From Halobacterium sp. KA-4 (GTDB lineage Archaea > Halobacteriota > Halobacteria > Halobacteriales > Halobacteriaceae), in contig NZ_JAJJZG010000016.1 in the NCBI RefSeq assembly GCF_021028995.1, forward strand, positions 1 through 64,000: DNA of 64,000 nt, in the 5' to 3' direction. Each line of letters starts with the position of its first letter. The first letter of the stretch is position 1. Below the pieces are notes generated by a model. It did no database searches. It was not told the DNA's origin and saw only the letters and a program-made list of their open reading frames with translations. Shown one piece after another: positions 1 to 8,553 of the stretch. The position numbers and the translations under genes are program-made.

Positions 1-2
1 GC

Positions 3-95
3 TTCGCCGTGCGAGCGCGCTCCTGGTTCCGTGAGTTCCGAGAGATCGCTCTGATGTGTGCGGTCTACAACATCAAGCGCTTCGTGAAACAGTGA
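3..95 (+). CDS. IS5/IS4-like transposase, C-terminal end only
   Basis: The window opens inside a gene. The open frame from base 3 reads for 30 residues to a TGA at 93-95, and contains WFREFREIALMCAVYNIKR. The WxREFREIxLMCxVYNIKR pattern is familiar from the C-termini of haloarchaeal IS5-group (DDE) transposases, so this is most likely the 3' end of an insertion sequence that lies mostly outside the window. Whether the rest is intact cannot be told. The 250 bases up to 348 hold no convincing gene. Confidence 0.6.
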   Translation, partial: FAVRARSWFREFREIALMCAVYNIKRFVKQ

Positions 96-348
96 ATTCG
101 AACGCCGTATGGCGATTCAACACAGCCCCCCGAAGTCAAATGAAGCTTCCGCGCTTGCTCCCACCGCTACAGGGGTGGGCTTCCGCGCTGGTACCGCTGA
201 TGACGTCGTCGGTCTCAAATATGTGGGATTTCTCGCGTGTGTCGTAAGAATAGTACTGGGTGCTGCTGCTGGTGGGTGTAGTGCGCGAAAGAAAATACGG
301 ATGGGGGATGTCGGGTGACCGCCTTACGGGCGGTCAGGTCGTATTAGA

Positions 349-3006
349 TTAGTTCTGGCGGAGTGCCAGCAGGGCAGCGCCGAGCATGGCGATGAGCGCG
401 ATGCCCATGCCGAAGCCGGGGATGCCGCTACCGGATTCGCCAGACGTGGTCTCCTCAGCTGCGGTCGTTCCTTCAGCCGAGGTGGTTTCCGGAGCCGTCG
501 TCGACGGACCTTCCGTGGTGGACGGACCTTCCGTGGTGGACGGACCTTCCGTGGTCGTCGGCTCTTCGGACGGTTCGACGACAGTGATCGACTGCGTCGC
601 GGACGCCTCGTCACCGTCAACCGTCAGGGTGTAGTCGCCGAGTTCGACGTTGCTGAGGTCAAGTTCCGCGGACCAGGTGCCCCCGGTGTCGTCGACTTCA
701 GCTTCCGTGCTGGTCACGGACTGGCCGGAGCTGTCAGTGACATCCACGAAGAACGTGGTGTCAGCCTCACGGTTCGTCGTGCCAGTCAGGTTAACCTCTG
801 TCTGCTCGAAGTCACCGGACTGGTCGATCGAGAGCCGCGCGTCCTGTGCACTGATGTTAGTGTTGACGAGCACGTCGTCAGCACCAGCACCAGTGTGGGC
901 GTCCTCGATGATTTCGAGGGCCTGGGACTGCGTGGAGCTACCTACGTCGACCGGATTGCCGTCGTCGGTGTCAAGGCTGCCGTCGCGGCCGGCACCGACA
1001 ACAACGAACTCGTACTGGCCGTTGTTATCGAAGTCGTCGCTGGTGTAGGTCTCTTCGAAGTCGTTGTCGGACTCGATCGTGGTCGACGTGGGAACCATGT
1101 GGCCACGCGGGCCGACCTGGTAGATGGTGACCTCTTCACCCTGACCGACTGCGTAGCCGGAGAGGGTGACTTCGTCACCGAGACCTTCGTCGTTGGCGAT
1201 CTCAGTGCTGTCGAAGGCAGCGCTCAGGTTGCCTTCGCCAGTGTTGATCGTCGTCGATGCGGTAGTGTAGTCGCCCCAGTCGTCCTGGGAGATTTCCGTG
1301 GCGTCGCCCGGGTTCGCAACCACGCCGAGGCGGTAGGAACCGGGGATGTTGAGCACGCCGCCATCGTCGCTAGCGGAGAGTTCCAGCTCGTAGCTGCCGT
1401 CTTCAACTTCGACGGGGTTGTCCTCGCCGCTCTGCGCGTCGACGTGGTACCACGTGCTATCGAGCTTCACGAAGGCGCCAACGTCATCAATTTCGGGTGC
1501 ACTCCCGTTAAGGATGAAGTCGCTACCGACAGCGACCGTCCCCGGGGAGTCCGAGATCGAGATTGCCTGCTCGTTGACGCGGAGGTCAACGGAGTCGTCT
1601 TCGCTCGTATCTGCCACATCACCAGCGACTTCGAAGGCCGACGTAGCGTCGGCTTCGAGGCCGTTGGTGTTGATGCGAACCTGACCCTCACCGTCGTCGC
1701 CGAGGCTCACGTTCGCGTAAACGTACTCGTTCGCGATGGCGCGGTCTTCCACGTCGCCAGTGTTGTCGAAGACCTCGGACGCGGGCGTGGCGTCGTTGAA
1801 CCGAGAGTCAACGTCGACACGCACGTCGACGTAGTCACCGGGTGCGCCGGTGACCGTTCCGGTCACCTTCTCGCCGCGCGTCACTTCAGTCTCGGAGAGA
1901 CTGATCGACGAGTCAGTGTCGCCGACCGTGAACGAGACCGTGTGGGATGCGGAGTCGAGCTCGTCACCTTCGAGGGTGACGTTGTACTGCTCGCCGGTGT
2001 CGAGCGACGAGATGTCGAGCGCGAAGCTGTCACCGGACTCGAAGGGGAACGTGTCACTGCTGAGACTATCCGAGTCCTCAAGGATGGACTCGGTGATGTC
2101 GAAGCCCTCACTGTCCTCGATGGACAGGACGAGGTCGTCGGCGCTCTCGAAGTTGAATTCGGGCTCAACAACGAGGTCCTCCCCTTCGACGATGCGGGCG
2201 TTCGTGATGTCTGCGCCGCCCGTGCTACCCTGGTAGAGGGTCACGTCGTTGATGTTCGGATTCCGAACGCTGATGTCGCCCTGGCCGTCAGAATTACCGC
2301 TGACGTTGTAGGTCGCACCAGCGTCGAAGCCGTTGTTGGACGTGAAGTCGACGTCCTCGGTGTCGTCAACGACGACGGACGTCCCAGTGTCACCGGTCGG
2401 TGCGAGCGTCGCGGACGTCCCGTCCGTAACCGCACTGATGTCGACGCCTTCCTCACCCGTCAAGACCGTCACCGGGGTGTCGTACACCGTAGTGTGGTCA
2501 CGAGTGACATCAGGCTCAGGCTCCGTCGGCGGCTCCTCGCCGCCGGTTTCGACCGTGATGGTGGAGGACGGAGTAGCGACCGTGCCTTGCTGGTCACGCG
2601 CGAGATCAGCGTTGAGCGTGTAGTCGCCCGCGGAGGCGTCACTCGGGACGTCAACGTGGACGGTTGCGGTCACCGTCTCGCCGGCGTCGATGTCGGAGTA
2701 GACAACCTCGTTGGAGTTATTGTTCAGGACAACTGCGAACTGGCCGCCGTTGGGGTCATTACCCTGAACGCCAGTCACAGCCCATGACGATGGGAGCGAG
2801 GATTCCGTGACATTGAGAACTGCCTCGCCTGTCGTGTCTCCATTATTTGTAATCTCATACGTTACTGTTGTCGAATCCCCTGGAGCAGCTGTTGTGCTGC
2901 TACCGGATGCACTCAGGGTCACTGCGGCCGCGGCGGGAGCCGTCAAGACCGAGAGAACCATGAGCGCAGTAAGGAATACTGCCAGGGGGCGCTTGTAGTC
3001 TACCAT
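349..3006 (-). CDS. ArtA-dependent S-layer-type glycoprotein (PGF-CTERM)
   Basis: A secreted, acidic 885-residue protein likely to be cell-wall lattice or lattice-associated. Residues 1-27 form a Sec signal (KRPLAVFLTALMVLSVLTA, then AAAA). Residues ~30-150 are an Ig-like domain with a GGQFAVV...NEVVYSDI motif, which recurs in the 3845-4822 protein. The middle (~190-780) is a series of beta-rich, Asp/Glu-rich segments resembling haloarchaeal S-layer (BGTF/DUF7827-like) proteins. A threonine-rich stalk with three TTEGPS repeats leads to the C-terminal GIPGFGMG motif, a hydrophobic stretch and a basic end. This is the PGF-CTERM signal that archaeosortase A cuts and lipidates. Many N-x-S/T sequons are present. 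The start is the ATG just before the signal peptide. Whether it is the main S-layer protein of the cell cannot be judged. Confidence 0.85.
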   Translation of the reverse strand: MVDYKRPLAVFLTALMVLSVLTAPAAAAVTLSASGSSTTAAPGDSTTVTYEITNNGDTTGEAVLNVTESSLPSSWAVTGVQGNDPNGGQFAVVLNNNSNEVVYSDIDAGETVTATVHVDVPSDASAGDYTLNADLARDQQGTVATPSSTITVETGGEEPPTEPEPDVTRDHTTVYDTPVTVLTGEEGVDISAVTDGTSATLAPTGDTGTSVVVDDTEDVDFTSNNGFDAGATYNVSGNSDGQGDISVRNPNINDVTLYQGSTGGADITNARIVEGEDLVVEPEFNFESADDLVLSIEDSEGFDITESILEDSDSLSSDTFPFESGDSFALDISSLDTGEQYNVTLEGDELDSASHTVSFTVGDTDSSISLSETEVTRGEKVTGTVTGAPGDYVDVRVDVDSRFNDATPASEVFDNTGDVEDRAIANEYVYANVSLGDDGEGQVRINTNGLEADATSAFEVAGDVADTSEDDSVDLRVNEQAISISDSPGTVAVGSDFILNGSAPEIDDVGAFVKLDSTWYHVDAQSGEDNPVEVEDGSYELELSASDDGGVLNIPGSYRLGVVANPGDATEISQDDWGDYTTASTTINTGEGNLSAAFDSTEIANDEGLGDEVTLSGYAVGQGEEVTIYQVGPRGHMVPTSTTIESDNDFEETYTSDDFDNNGQYEFVVVGAGRDGSLDTDDGNPVDVGSSTQSQALEIIEDAHTGAGADDVLVNTNISAQDARLSIDQSGDFEQTEVNLTGTTNREADTTFFVDVTDSSGQSVTSTEAEVDDTGGTWSAELDLSNVELGDYTLTVDGDEASATQSITVVEPSEEPTTTEGPSTTEGPSTTEGPSTTAPETTSAEGTTAAEETTSGESGSGIPGFGMGIALIAMLGAALLALRQN

Positions 3007-3222
3007 GCTGCAGTCGATATGTACCTCTGCCTTCTGTAAATGCTTTGTGTTTCCTATGGTGTTATTGCGGGGGAAAACCGCAGAAGGGCGCCGGAGACTG
3101 CTATTTTGATCGGCCTGCTCTTCTCTATGCTGCGTTTTCTCGAAGAGGAACTCTAGTACTGAATGAGGAAAGAGTAGTCGGGGTGAACCGCCTCGGGGTC
3201 AAGCCCCGAGGCTTCCCGTGGG

Positions 3223-3474
3223 TTAGTCGGACACTCCCATCCGACCATCGGCCTGATAGCCTCGGGCAGTCGGGTGGGTCACGGTCGGGACGTCCACGGC
3301 CCCCGATGCCTGCCGTCGCACCTTCCTGACTTGGGGAAGGCTGTTGAGAGCAGGTACATTCCAGTCCTGATGCTTCTCGATGCCTTTGACGGCGATATTG
3401 ACGCTTGCAGTACGGTCGCTGTGGTCTTGATGTTCACAGTCCCGGTCGCTACACATCTCGCCTGACCACGTACA
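3223..3474 (-). pseudogene. tnpB: tnpB fragment (C-terminal zinc ribbon)
   Basis: The minus-strand frame reads CTWSGEMCSDRDCEHQDHSD, then TASVNIAVKGIEKHQ, to a stop at 3223. The Cys pattern followed by DRTASVNIA matches the zinc ribbon and last RuvC motif of haloarchaeal IS1341-type TnpB. An in-frame stop lies just upstream of the preserved Cys, and everything N-terminal is lost, so no active nuclease can be made. Confidence 0.65.
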
Positions 3475-3745
3475 CCTGTTTGTCTCCGCTCACCCGAAGT
3501 GGTTCGAAAGACGGAGTCTTTCGTCATCACGAGAATCGAAGATTCTCGACCGACACGCCCCGAGCGAGATTGTACGGACGGTCAAACGCATCAGGGCGCG
3601 GGAGATGTGCGAACAGCACGAACTGTTCTTGGAAGACTACCTGTGGGGCGGTGGATTCTGGGAGGAATCGTACTACGTTGGGACGGCAGGCGATGTTTCG
3701 ACCGACACTATTGAACAGTGTATCGAGCGAACGGAACACGTTTAG
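3464..3745 (+). pseudogene. tnpA: tnpA (IS200/IS605 Y1 transposase) fragment with hairpin insertion
   Basis: Frame 2 is open from 3464 to the TAG at 3743 and reads DHVHLFVSAHPKW, then a 19-residue insert, then PSEIVRTVKRIRAREM, YLWGGGFWEESYYVGTAG and IEQCIERTEHV. DHVHLF is the HUH metal-binding motif, and the rest matches the C-terminal half of IS200/IS605 TnpA. The N-terminal half is missing. Relative to the usual HPKW-SPSEIVRTV junction there is an in-frame 57-bp insert made of two small hairpins (about 3508-3554). No start codon suits an intact product. Confidence 0.65.
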
Positions 3746-3844
3746 CGGGGCTTACGGCCTTCACCCTCGGGGTCAAGCCCCGAGGTACTCGGCCTACTCA
3801 GCCTGTAGATTGGAGTGTCTGATGCGGTGTTGGTTGTGTGGTGT

Positions 3845-4822
3845 TTACCAGGATTGAATGACTTTGAGCAGTTCAAATGATGATAGCTCTTGGGTTTTGA
3901 AGTCCGTGATCGCGTCAAGGACTTCGAAGGAATCTAAGCCATTATTATCTTGGTCGTATTTCTCGGTAACGTTCTTTGTGACGGTTACATTTGCTATCGA
4001 GTGATCAGCGACGTTTCCGTCATTTACGAGAACAGCCCCGCCAATCTGGTACGTGTCTGGTGCGGCCTGGCTTGGGACCGAAATCTCAACTGTGGCCGTT
4101 ACTGAGTTATTCTCGGATACTTCTGAGAATACGACTTCGCTCTCATTTGGGTTTGCAATCCCGTCAAACTGGCTGGTGGTATTCTCGGAGGAGCCAGTAA
4201 GACCGGTTATATTCCACCCGTCCGGAATAGTTGTCTCATTAATATCTACTACTGCCTCCTGGGGTGGTCCCGTGTTCTGGACGGAAAACGTAATCTCGGT
4301 GGTTTCCCCTTGGACGACTTCGGTATCATCAGCGGACATTTCTAGCGGACTTGAAATCGAGATCTGTGAGTGACTTGTTGTAATCACGCCCGCATCATCG
4401 GTGATGAAATCTGCGCTCAGGCTTAGTTCGTCCGTAATATTCTGAGGGAGACGTACTGTGAACGTCCCGGATACGTTCTCTCCAGGGGCAATTTCTGAAT
4501 AGACTATTTCGGTTGCGTTCGGATTTTTGATAACAGCAAATTGCCCGCCAGATGGATCTTCCCCGGAGATCTCAACGACTTCTGCTCCGGCAGGGAGGAC
4601 ACTGCTATTAAAATCTAGAACCCCCTCTTTCGATGAGTCCCCGGTATTGGAGACGGTGTATGCAACACTGAACGTCGAACCCGGCTCAACAGCGGTTGGT
4701 GCATCAGTAGAGACTGATAGCGATGTGCTATTGCTACTTGCTGAACTAGCTGTTGCAACTCCGGCCGACCCGAAAACAACGAGTACGGCGATGAGGAGTA
4801 CAACTGATTTTCGGACTGTCAT
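3845..4822 (-). CDS. Exported Ig-like protein with C-terminal dockerin-like module
   Basis: 325 residues from the ATG at 4822. An upstream in-frame extension exists but would put 51 unlikely residues before the signal peptide MTVRKSVVLLIAVLVVFGS. Two copies of a ~115-residue Ig-like domain follow. Both resemble the first domain of the S-layer-like protein at 349-3006, sharing for example DPSGGQFAV and NATEIVYSEI. The last ~40 residues read YDQDNNGLDSFEVLDAI, then a second helix ending SFELLKVIQSW. That is a Ca-binding loop plus paired F/E-L-L helices, like dockerins. No sortase signal or anchor is visible, so attachment through the dockerin-like tail is an inference. The gene lies between two tnpB relics. 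Confidence 0.75.
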   Translation of the reverse strand: MTVRKSVVLLIAVLVVFGSAGVATASSASSNSTSLSVSTDAPTAVEPGSTFSVAYTVSNTGDSSKEGVLDFNSSVLPAGAEVVEISGEDPSGGQFAVIKNPNATEIVYSEIAPGENVSGTFTVRLPQNITDELSLSADFITDDAGVITTSHSQISISSPLEMSADDTEVVQGETTEITFSVQNTGPPQEAVVDINETTIPDGWNITGLTGSSENTTSQFDGIANPNESEVVFSEVSENNSVTATVEISVPSQAAPDTYQIGGAVLVNDGNVADHSIANVTVTKNVTEKYDQDNNGLDSFEVLDAITDFKTQELSSFELLKVIQSW

Positions 4823-4910
4823 ACTAAACAGCATACGCAGACATCTACTAAAAGATACCTGATGAATCAATGCGTTGGTGACCGTGATTGGAGCGTGAAC
4901 CACCTCGGGG

Positions 4911-5309
4911 TCAAGCCCCGAGGCGTCCCGTTTCGATGACGCGACTTGCGGGAACCGGCGAAGACCGGCTTCCATCCGTTCCCACAGCGGTCGCAGTCTC
5001 CACGCGCGTCACTTCGGCCCGTCCTAGACCTACCTCCTGAAGACCGCGAGCAAGAACGTTGTACGACGCATTCGCGTCTCTGTTCGCCTCAAACCCATAC
5101 GACGGACACGGGTGTTCGCGCACCTACAGCGGTTTGTCCGTCTTAACGCCACACTCGGCGCACTCTTTGGTCGTCCCCGCAGGATTCAGGATGACGTGCG
5201 TGCCGTACAGATCGCTCTTGTGTTCTAACATCTCGATGAATTCACGCCACGCGGCGACCTGCTTGTGCCGAGCGTTCCCACGCTGTTGAACCATCCCAGC
5301 AACATTTAG
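4911..5309 (-). pseudogene. tnpB: tnpB remnant with nonsense mutation
   Basis: The frame begins at LNVAGMVQQRGNARHK (the usual preceding Glu-Asp is gone) and ends at the stop at 4911. It contains GTTKECAECGVKTDKPL, then an in-frame TAG, then VREHPCPSYGFEANRDANAS. It is clearly related to the tnpB genes at 34145 and 51717. It is dead for three reasons: missing N-terminal two thirds, premature stop, and the second zinc-ribbon Cys pair changed from CPAC to CPSY. The element's right-end hairpin (4904-4922) is preserved next to it, ending in GTTCAC on the minus strand at 4895. Confidence 0.75.
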
Positions 5310-5335
5310 TGGTTGGTATCACAGGTTGCCGGCTT

Positions 5336-5470
5336 CAACCCCGGAGTCAAGCCCTGGGGTATTCGCCTCGATAGCCTGTAAAATTATCCCACGCTCCTCC
5401 CGTGTGCTTCCGCTGGGGCTGGAAGCCCCGGCGGTCTTCGGGGCGGGGAGCTTCCGCTCGAAGCGAGGAA
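5336..5470. repeat. Decayed insertion-sequence end
   Basis: CCCCGGAGTCAAGCCCTGGGG is a degenerate form of the CTCGGGGTCAAGCCCCGAG hairpin seen at 3192, 3766, 4904, 45257 and 58491. It is followed by a similar downstream string (TATTCGCCTCGATAGCCTGTA). The GC-rich palindromic stretch to 5470 carries no gene. It is probably an old tnpB-element end. Confidence 0.4.
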
Positions 5471-5481
5471 CTGTCTTGGGG

Positions 5482-8259
5482 TCAGATAGGTGGTTTCCGC
5501 TGTGGTGTTGCTGTCGAATTCGAGTTAACGCTTATATTGTCTTTATAGTGGTTGAGTATCTCGAGGAGGGTGAATGAGTCGAGTTGGTTGTCCCGATAGT
5601 CCGTGATAGCAGCTAGCACTTCAAAACTCCCGATCTGGCTATCATTATTCGCGTCATATTGCGCTATTGGGTCCTTGGGTGATGTCTCTTCGTCGGGGTG
5701 AATGCTCAGCGGTGCCGAATATTGATCAGTCGTCCCTGTACTATCCGTAGTGGCAATCACAACCGCTGTGGTTGTCTCCGAGTTCATACGTGGGGTTTGA
5801 GCGGTTACGTTTGCCGTAATTGCAAGCGTCTGAATCGTACTGTTCGGGCTTGGCACGATATCGACGATGAATTTGTCTCCGTTAATTCGCCAGTTATCTA
5901 CCGCAACAGTTTGGGTGCTATCGACGGTGTTGGGCTCTATGGTGGCACGTTCAACTGAGTGATTAGGGAAAGTCACCGATAACGAAGTCCTTGTACTGAT
6001 ATTTTTGAGTGTTCCAGTTAGGGTGTAGTTCACTTGACTTTGCTCTGTAACCACCTGTGGGTCAATAGTAACATCCTCAATCCGACCCGTCTCTTCCTCA
6101 GAGACCGTGACCTGGGTTGTGTTCACGTTGTTAACGGAGATCTCGTGCGTGCCGGGCTCGGAGAGCTGAACCGTCTTCGAGATGACGCGCTTCTGGCCCG
6201 CGTTAACCACTACCTCCTGGGATCCCACAACCTTGGTACCAATCGAGTAGGTAACGGTGACTGTATCTCGTAGCTCCCCGGAATTATTGATGGTTGCCAT
6301 CACCGCAACCGATTGATTTGGTGCGATGGCCGTGGTGTTCACGGTAACATTCGAAACGCGAGCTCCGTCATCGGGATTTACAGTAAGTTGTCCGTTCTGG
6401 ACGGGAGCGAGTTGGTAGCGCTCCCCATTTGTCGTCAAGATTGGGCCGGGAGAACTCAGATTCAGTGCTGCTGTGCCAGCACCAGTTGGCGTCACATTGA
6501 TCGTTCCAAGAACGAACGAACTCCCCTCAATCCGTGTTCCTTCAGCGGGCAGACTGAACTGGAGGGTGGATCCATCAGGACTACGTTCACTCGTCATCTC
6601 AGGCAGCGTCTCGTTTGGAGTTACTCCCGTGAGTTTTGCAGTCCGTGTATCGTTTATCGAAACCGTCAGTGCTTCAAAGCCGCCGAGCCCCCCTGTTGCA
6701 TTCGATAGTACGACTTCGTAGGTCGTCGTAGACTCGTTTCGCACGGTCTTATTTTGCGGGCGGAGCGCTAGTGAGGCCGTTTCAGGCGATATCCTATCCA
6801 TAGCGGCCTCTGCTTGGATTAAGCCATAGCCTGCGGTGTTGTCAACCCCCTTTTCGTCGATGTCGACTGCTGTTTCACGCAGTATCGTCCGGAGTTCTGC
6901 ATTTGTATAGTCCGTAGCGTCAGAACTTCGATCTTCTGCCATTAACAGCGCCAGTGTTCCGGATACGATTGGAGCGGCTGCTGACGTTCCACTAAAGTAC
7001 TGAATACCTTCTCCTCGGGCGGTGGTGGAGAGGCTGTTCCCGGGTGCACTGATCGTGACTTCCGCACCTTCGGAACTCCACATGGTTGTCGAGTCAGACC
7101 GATTTGTTGCCGCAACAGCGATTGTTTCCGGATACTTTGCCGGATACCCGACCTCATTCGTCGCGGGATCACCGTCGCCACGGTTTGATGCGGAGGCGAC
7201 AATAATGGCGTGTTCGCTTGCTGACTCGATTGTATCCTCTAATAGATAGGAGTTAGATTGTCCACCTACACTCATCGACAGGATGTCTGCATCATCGCTG
7301 GTTCCAAGCGTCCGGTCCGGGCCCCGTAGTGCGGCGTCAATCCCCTGTATCCACCAACTATAATACCCATAGTTATTTTGATTTAAGATTTTAATTGAGT
7401 AGAGCTCGGTATGGGGGGCGACACCGACAATCCCCTGTGAGTTGTCTTCAGCTGCGATTAACCCAGCGACAGCTGTCCCATGACCTTGGTTATCGCCAGC
7501 CATGGATAAGCCGTATTTCATCGCCCCATTTGAGAAATTCGCACCCCACTTAACATTCCCATCTAAATCCGGATGCGAATAGTCAATGCCACTGTCCAAG
7601 ACAGCGACGGTGATATTCGCTTGAGCGCTCTCTGGGACCGCTTGTGCAACATTCCGCGCACCGATTCGTTCGATACCCCATGGCGTCCATTGGCCGTAAT
7701 TGGCTGCTTGCACACCCTGTTGATCCGATGAATTTGGGTTCGGCGGCCGCTGGAACTTCCGGACTCGATCCGGGGTGACATACTCAACACCAGCCAATTC
7801 ACTAGCAGCGTCTGCCTCCACTGCCGTCCCAGTCGCAAACAACACCGGCATAACCGTGATTGATTCCCCACCCACAACAGTCAGCCCGGTCGCAGCAATC
7901 CGGCGCTCCTCTCGCGCTGACTGATTCTCGAAAACAATTATGTATCGGTGCTGTCCGTCTCTCGCACTCGTATTATTCGCGGCTGAGGATGATGCAACCA
8001 AACCATCCGGTCTTGATGTCTGGCCTATTAGGATTGCACTCCAATTTGACGACCGTCCCTCTTGGAGCGTTGTTTCCCTCGCCATTTTGGAATAATCACT
8101 CTGAGCAAGTGATTCCACTGGAGCGGATCCGGACTCAACGTGGCCGGCCATGGGAGCCTTGGTTACTACCCCAGCTGTAACCCCAGCGGTCAGAGCTACA
8201 CTTACGATACATACCACGCTAAACGATAATACGACGGCCCGTGCTGAACCAACTGTCAT
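5482..8259 (-). CDS. Subtilisin-like (S8) secreted protease with cohesin-like and dockerin-like domains
   Basis: 925 residues. Residues 1-30 are a signal peptide; ~103-168 an inhibitor-I9-type propeptide (HRYIIVFENQ...GVEYVTPDRV); ~185-490 the S8 catalytic domain. The catalytic triad is Asp222 (VAVLDSGIDYSHPDL), His260 (GHGTAVAGLIAA) and Ser426 (GTSAAAP), with oxyanion Asn359. Residues ~495-630 have the look of an archaeal cohesin domain: TYEVVLSNATGGLGGFEAL, then a VLGTINVTPTGAGTAALNL strand pair ending QLTVNP. CARDB/Ig-like repeats follow to ~860. The tail (~870-910) is dockerin-like (YDANNDSQIGSFEVLAAI...SFTLLEILNHY). Halolysins share the pro-catalytic-extension layout but lack this tail. 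Intact and probably active outside the cell. Substrate unknown. Confidence 0.85.
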   Translation of the reverse strand: MTVGSARAVVLSFSVVCIVSVALTAGVTAGVVTKAPMAGHVESGSAPVESLAQSDYSKMARETTLQEGRSSNWSAILIGQTSRPDGLVASSSAANNTSARDGQHRYIIVFENQSAREERRIAATGLTVVGGESITVMPVLFATGTAVEADAASELAGVEYVTPDRVRKFQRPPNPNSSDQQGVQAANYGQWTPWGIERIGARNVAQAVPESAQANITVAVLDSGIDYSHPDLDGNVKWGANFSNGAMKYGLSMAGDNQGHGTAVAGLIAAEDNSQGIVGVAPHTELYSIKILNQNNYGYYSWWIQGIDAALRGPDRTLGTSDDADILSMSVGGQSNSYLLEDTIESASEHAIIVASASNRGDGDPATNEVGYPAKYPETIAVAATNRSDSTTMWSSEGAEVTISAPGNSLSTTARGEGIQYFSGTSAAAPIVSGTLALLMAEDRSSDATDYTNAELRTILRETAVDIDEKGVDNTAGYGLIQAEAAMDRISPETASLALRPQNKTVRNESTTTYEVVLSNATGGLGGFEALTVSINDTRTAKLTGVTPNETLPEMTSERSPDGSTLQFSLPAEGTRIEGSSFVLGTINVTPTGAGTAALNLSSPGPILTTNGERYQLAPVQNGQLTVNPDDGARVSNVTVNTTAIAPNQSVAVMATINNSGELRDTVTVTYSIGTKVVGSQEVVVNAGQKRVISKTVQLSEPGTHEISVNNVNTTQVTVSEEETGRIEDVTIDPQVVTEQSQVNYTLTGTLKNISTRTSLSVTFPNHSVERATIEPNTVDSTQTVAVDNWRINGDKFIVDIVPSPNSTIQTLAITANVTAQTPRMNSETTTAVVIATTDSTGTTDQYSAPLSIHPDEETSPKDPIAQYDANNDSQIGSFEVLAAITDYRDNQLDSFTLLEILNHYKDNISVNSNSTATPQRKPPI

Positions 8260-8301
8260 CGAATAGCAATACTCGACAAGAGATCCACTTGAATGTACTG
8301 C

Positions 8302-8375
8302 TTGACCTCCCCCACCGCCTGCAGGCCTTCAACGTGTGACCCCCTCCTCACCGTACACGGCGGGATTCTCTCGCT
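8302..8375. repeat. Possible insertion-sequence end relic
   Basis: CACCGCCTGCAGGCC and TACACGGCGGGATTCTCTC resemble the CCGCC...GGCGGGATTCTCTC signatures at other tnpB-element ends (45425, 38340). No gene is visible in the 294-bp gap between the protease and the next gene. Confidence 0.3.
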
Positions 8376-8553
8376 GAAAGAAGATCGTATCCGCAAAAAC
8401 AGGGTAATCGCTATTGAACCGCCTGCTTATAGAATCTGAGCGTACGCGTACGCTATCGCTATGGATTAGCAATCGACAATCTCAACGCAAGTCAGCGTAG
8501 CGTACAAAAAACGAAAGGGGGAGTTTCAGTTCAGTGCCGTTGTTCCCGCTCTC

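Larger units (their letters stand above)
3183..3800. mobile_element. Internally deleted IS605-type element
   Basis: A ~0.6-kb relic. It keeps the 3' halves of a minus-strand tnpB and a plus-strand tnpA, joined back to back at ~3464-3474, with both N-terminal halves gone. Each outer edge has the same hairpin CTCGGGGTCAAGCCCCGAG (3192-3210 and 3766-3784). The layout is that of a divergent tnpA/tnpB IS605 element after an internal deletion. The exact ends are inferred from the hairpins and from the GTGAAC (complement of GTTCAC) next to the left one. Confidence 0.65.

Noticed and set aside
895-2787. 630-residue open frame on the plus strand
   Set aside because: It is the antisense shadow of the S-layer-type gene: no signal peptide or motif, and composition follows from the GC-rich opposite frame.
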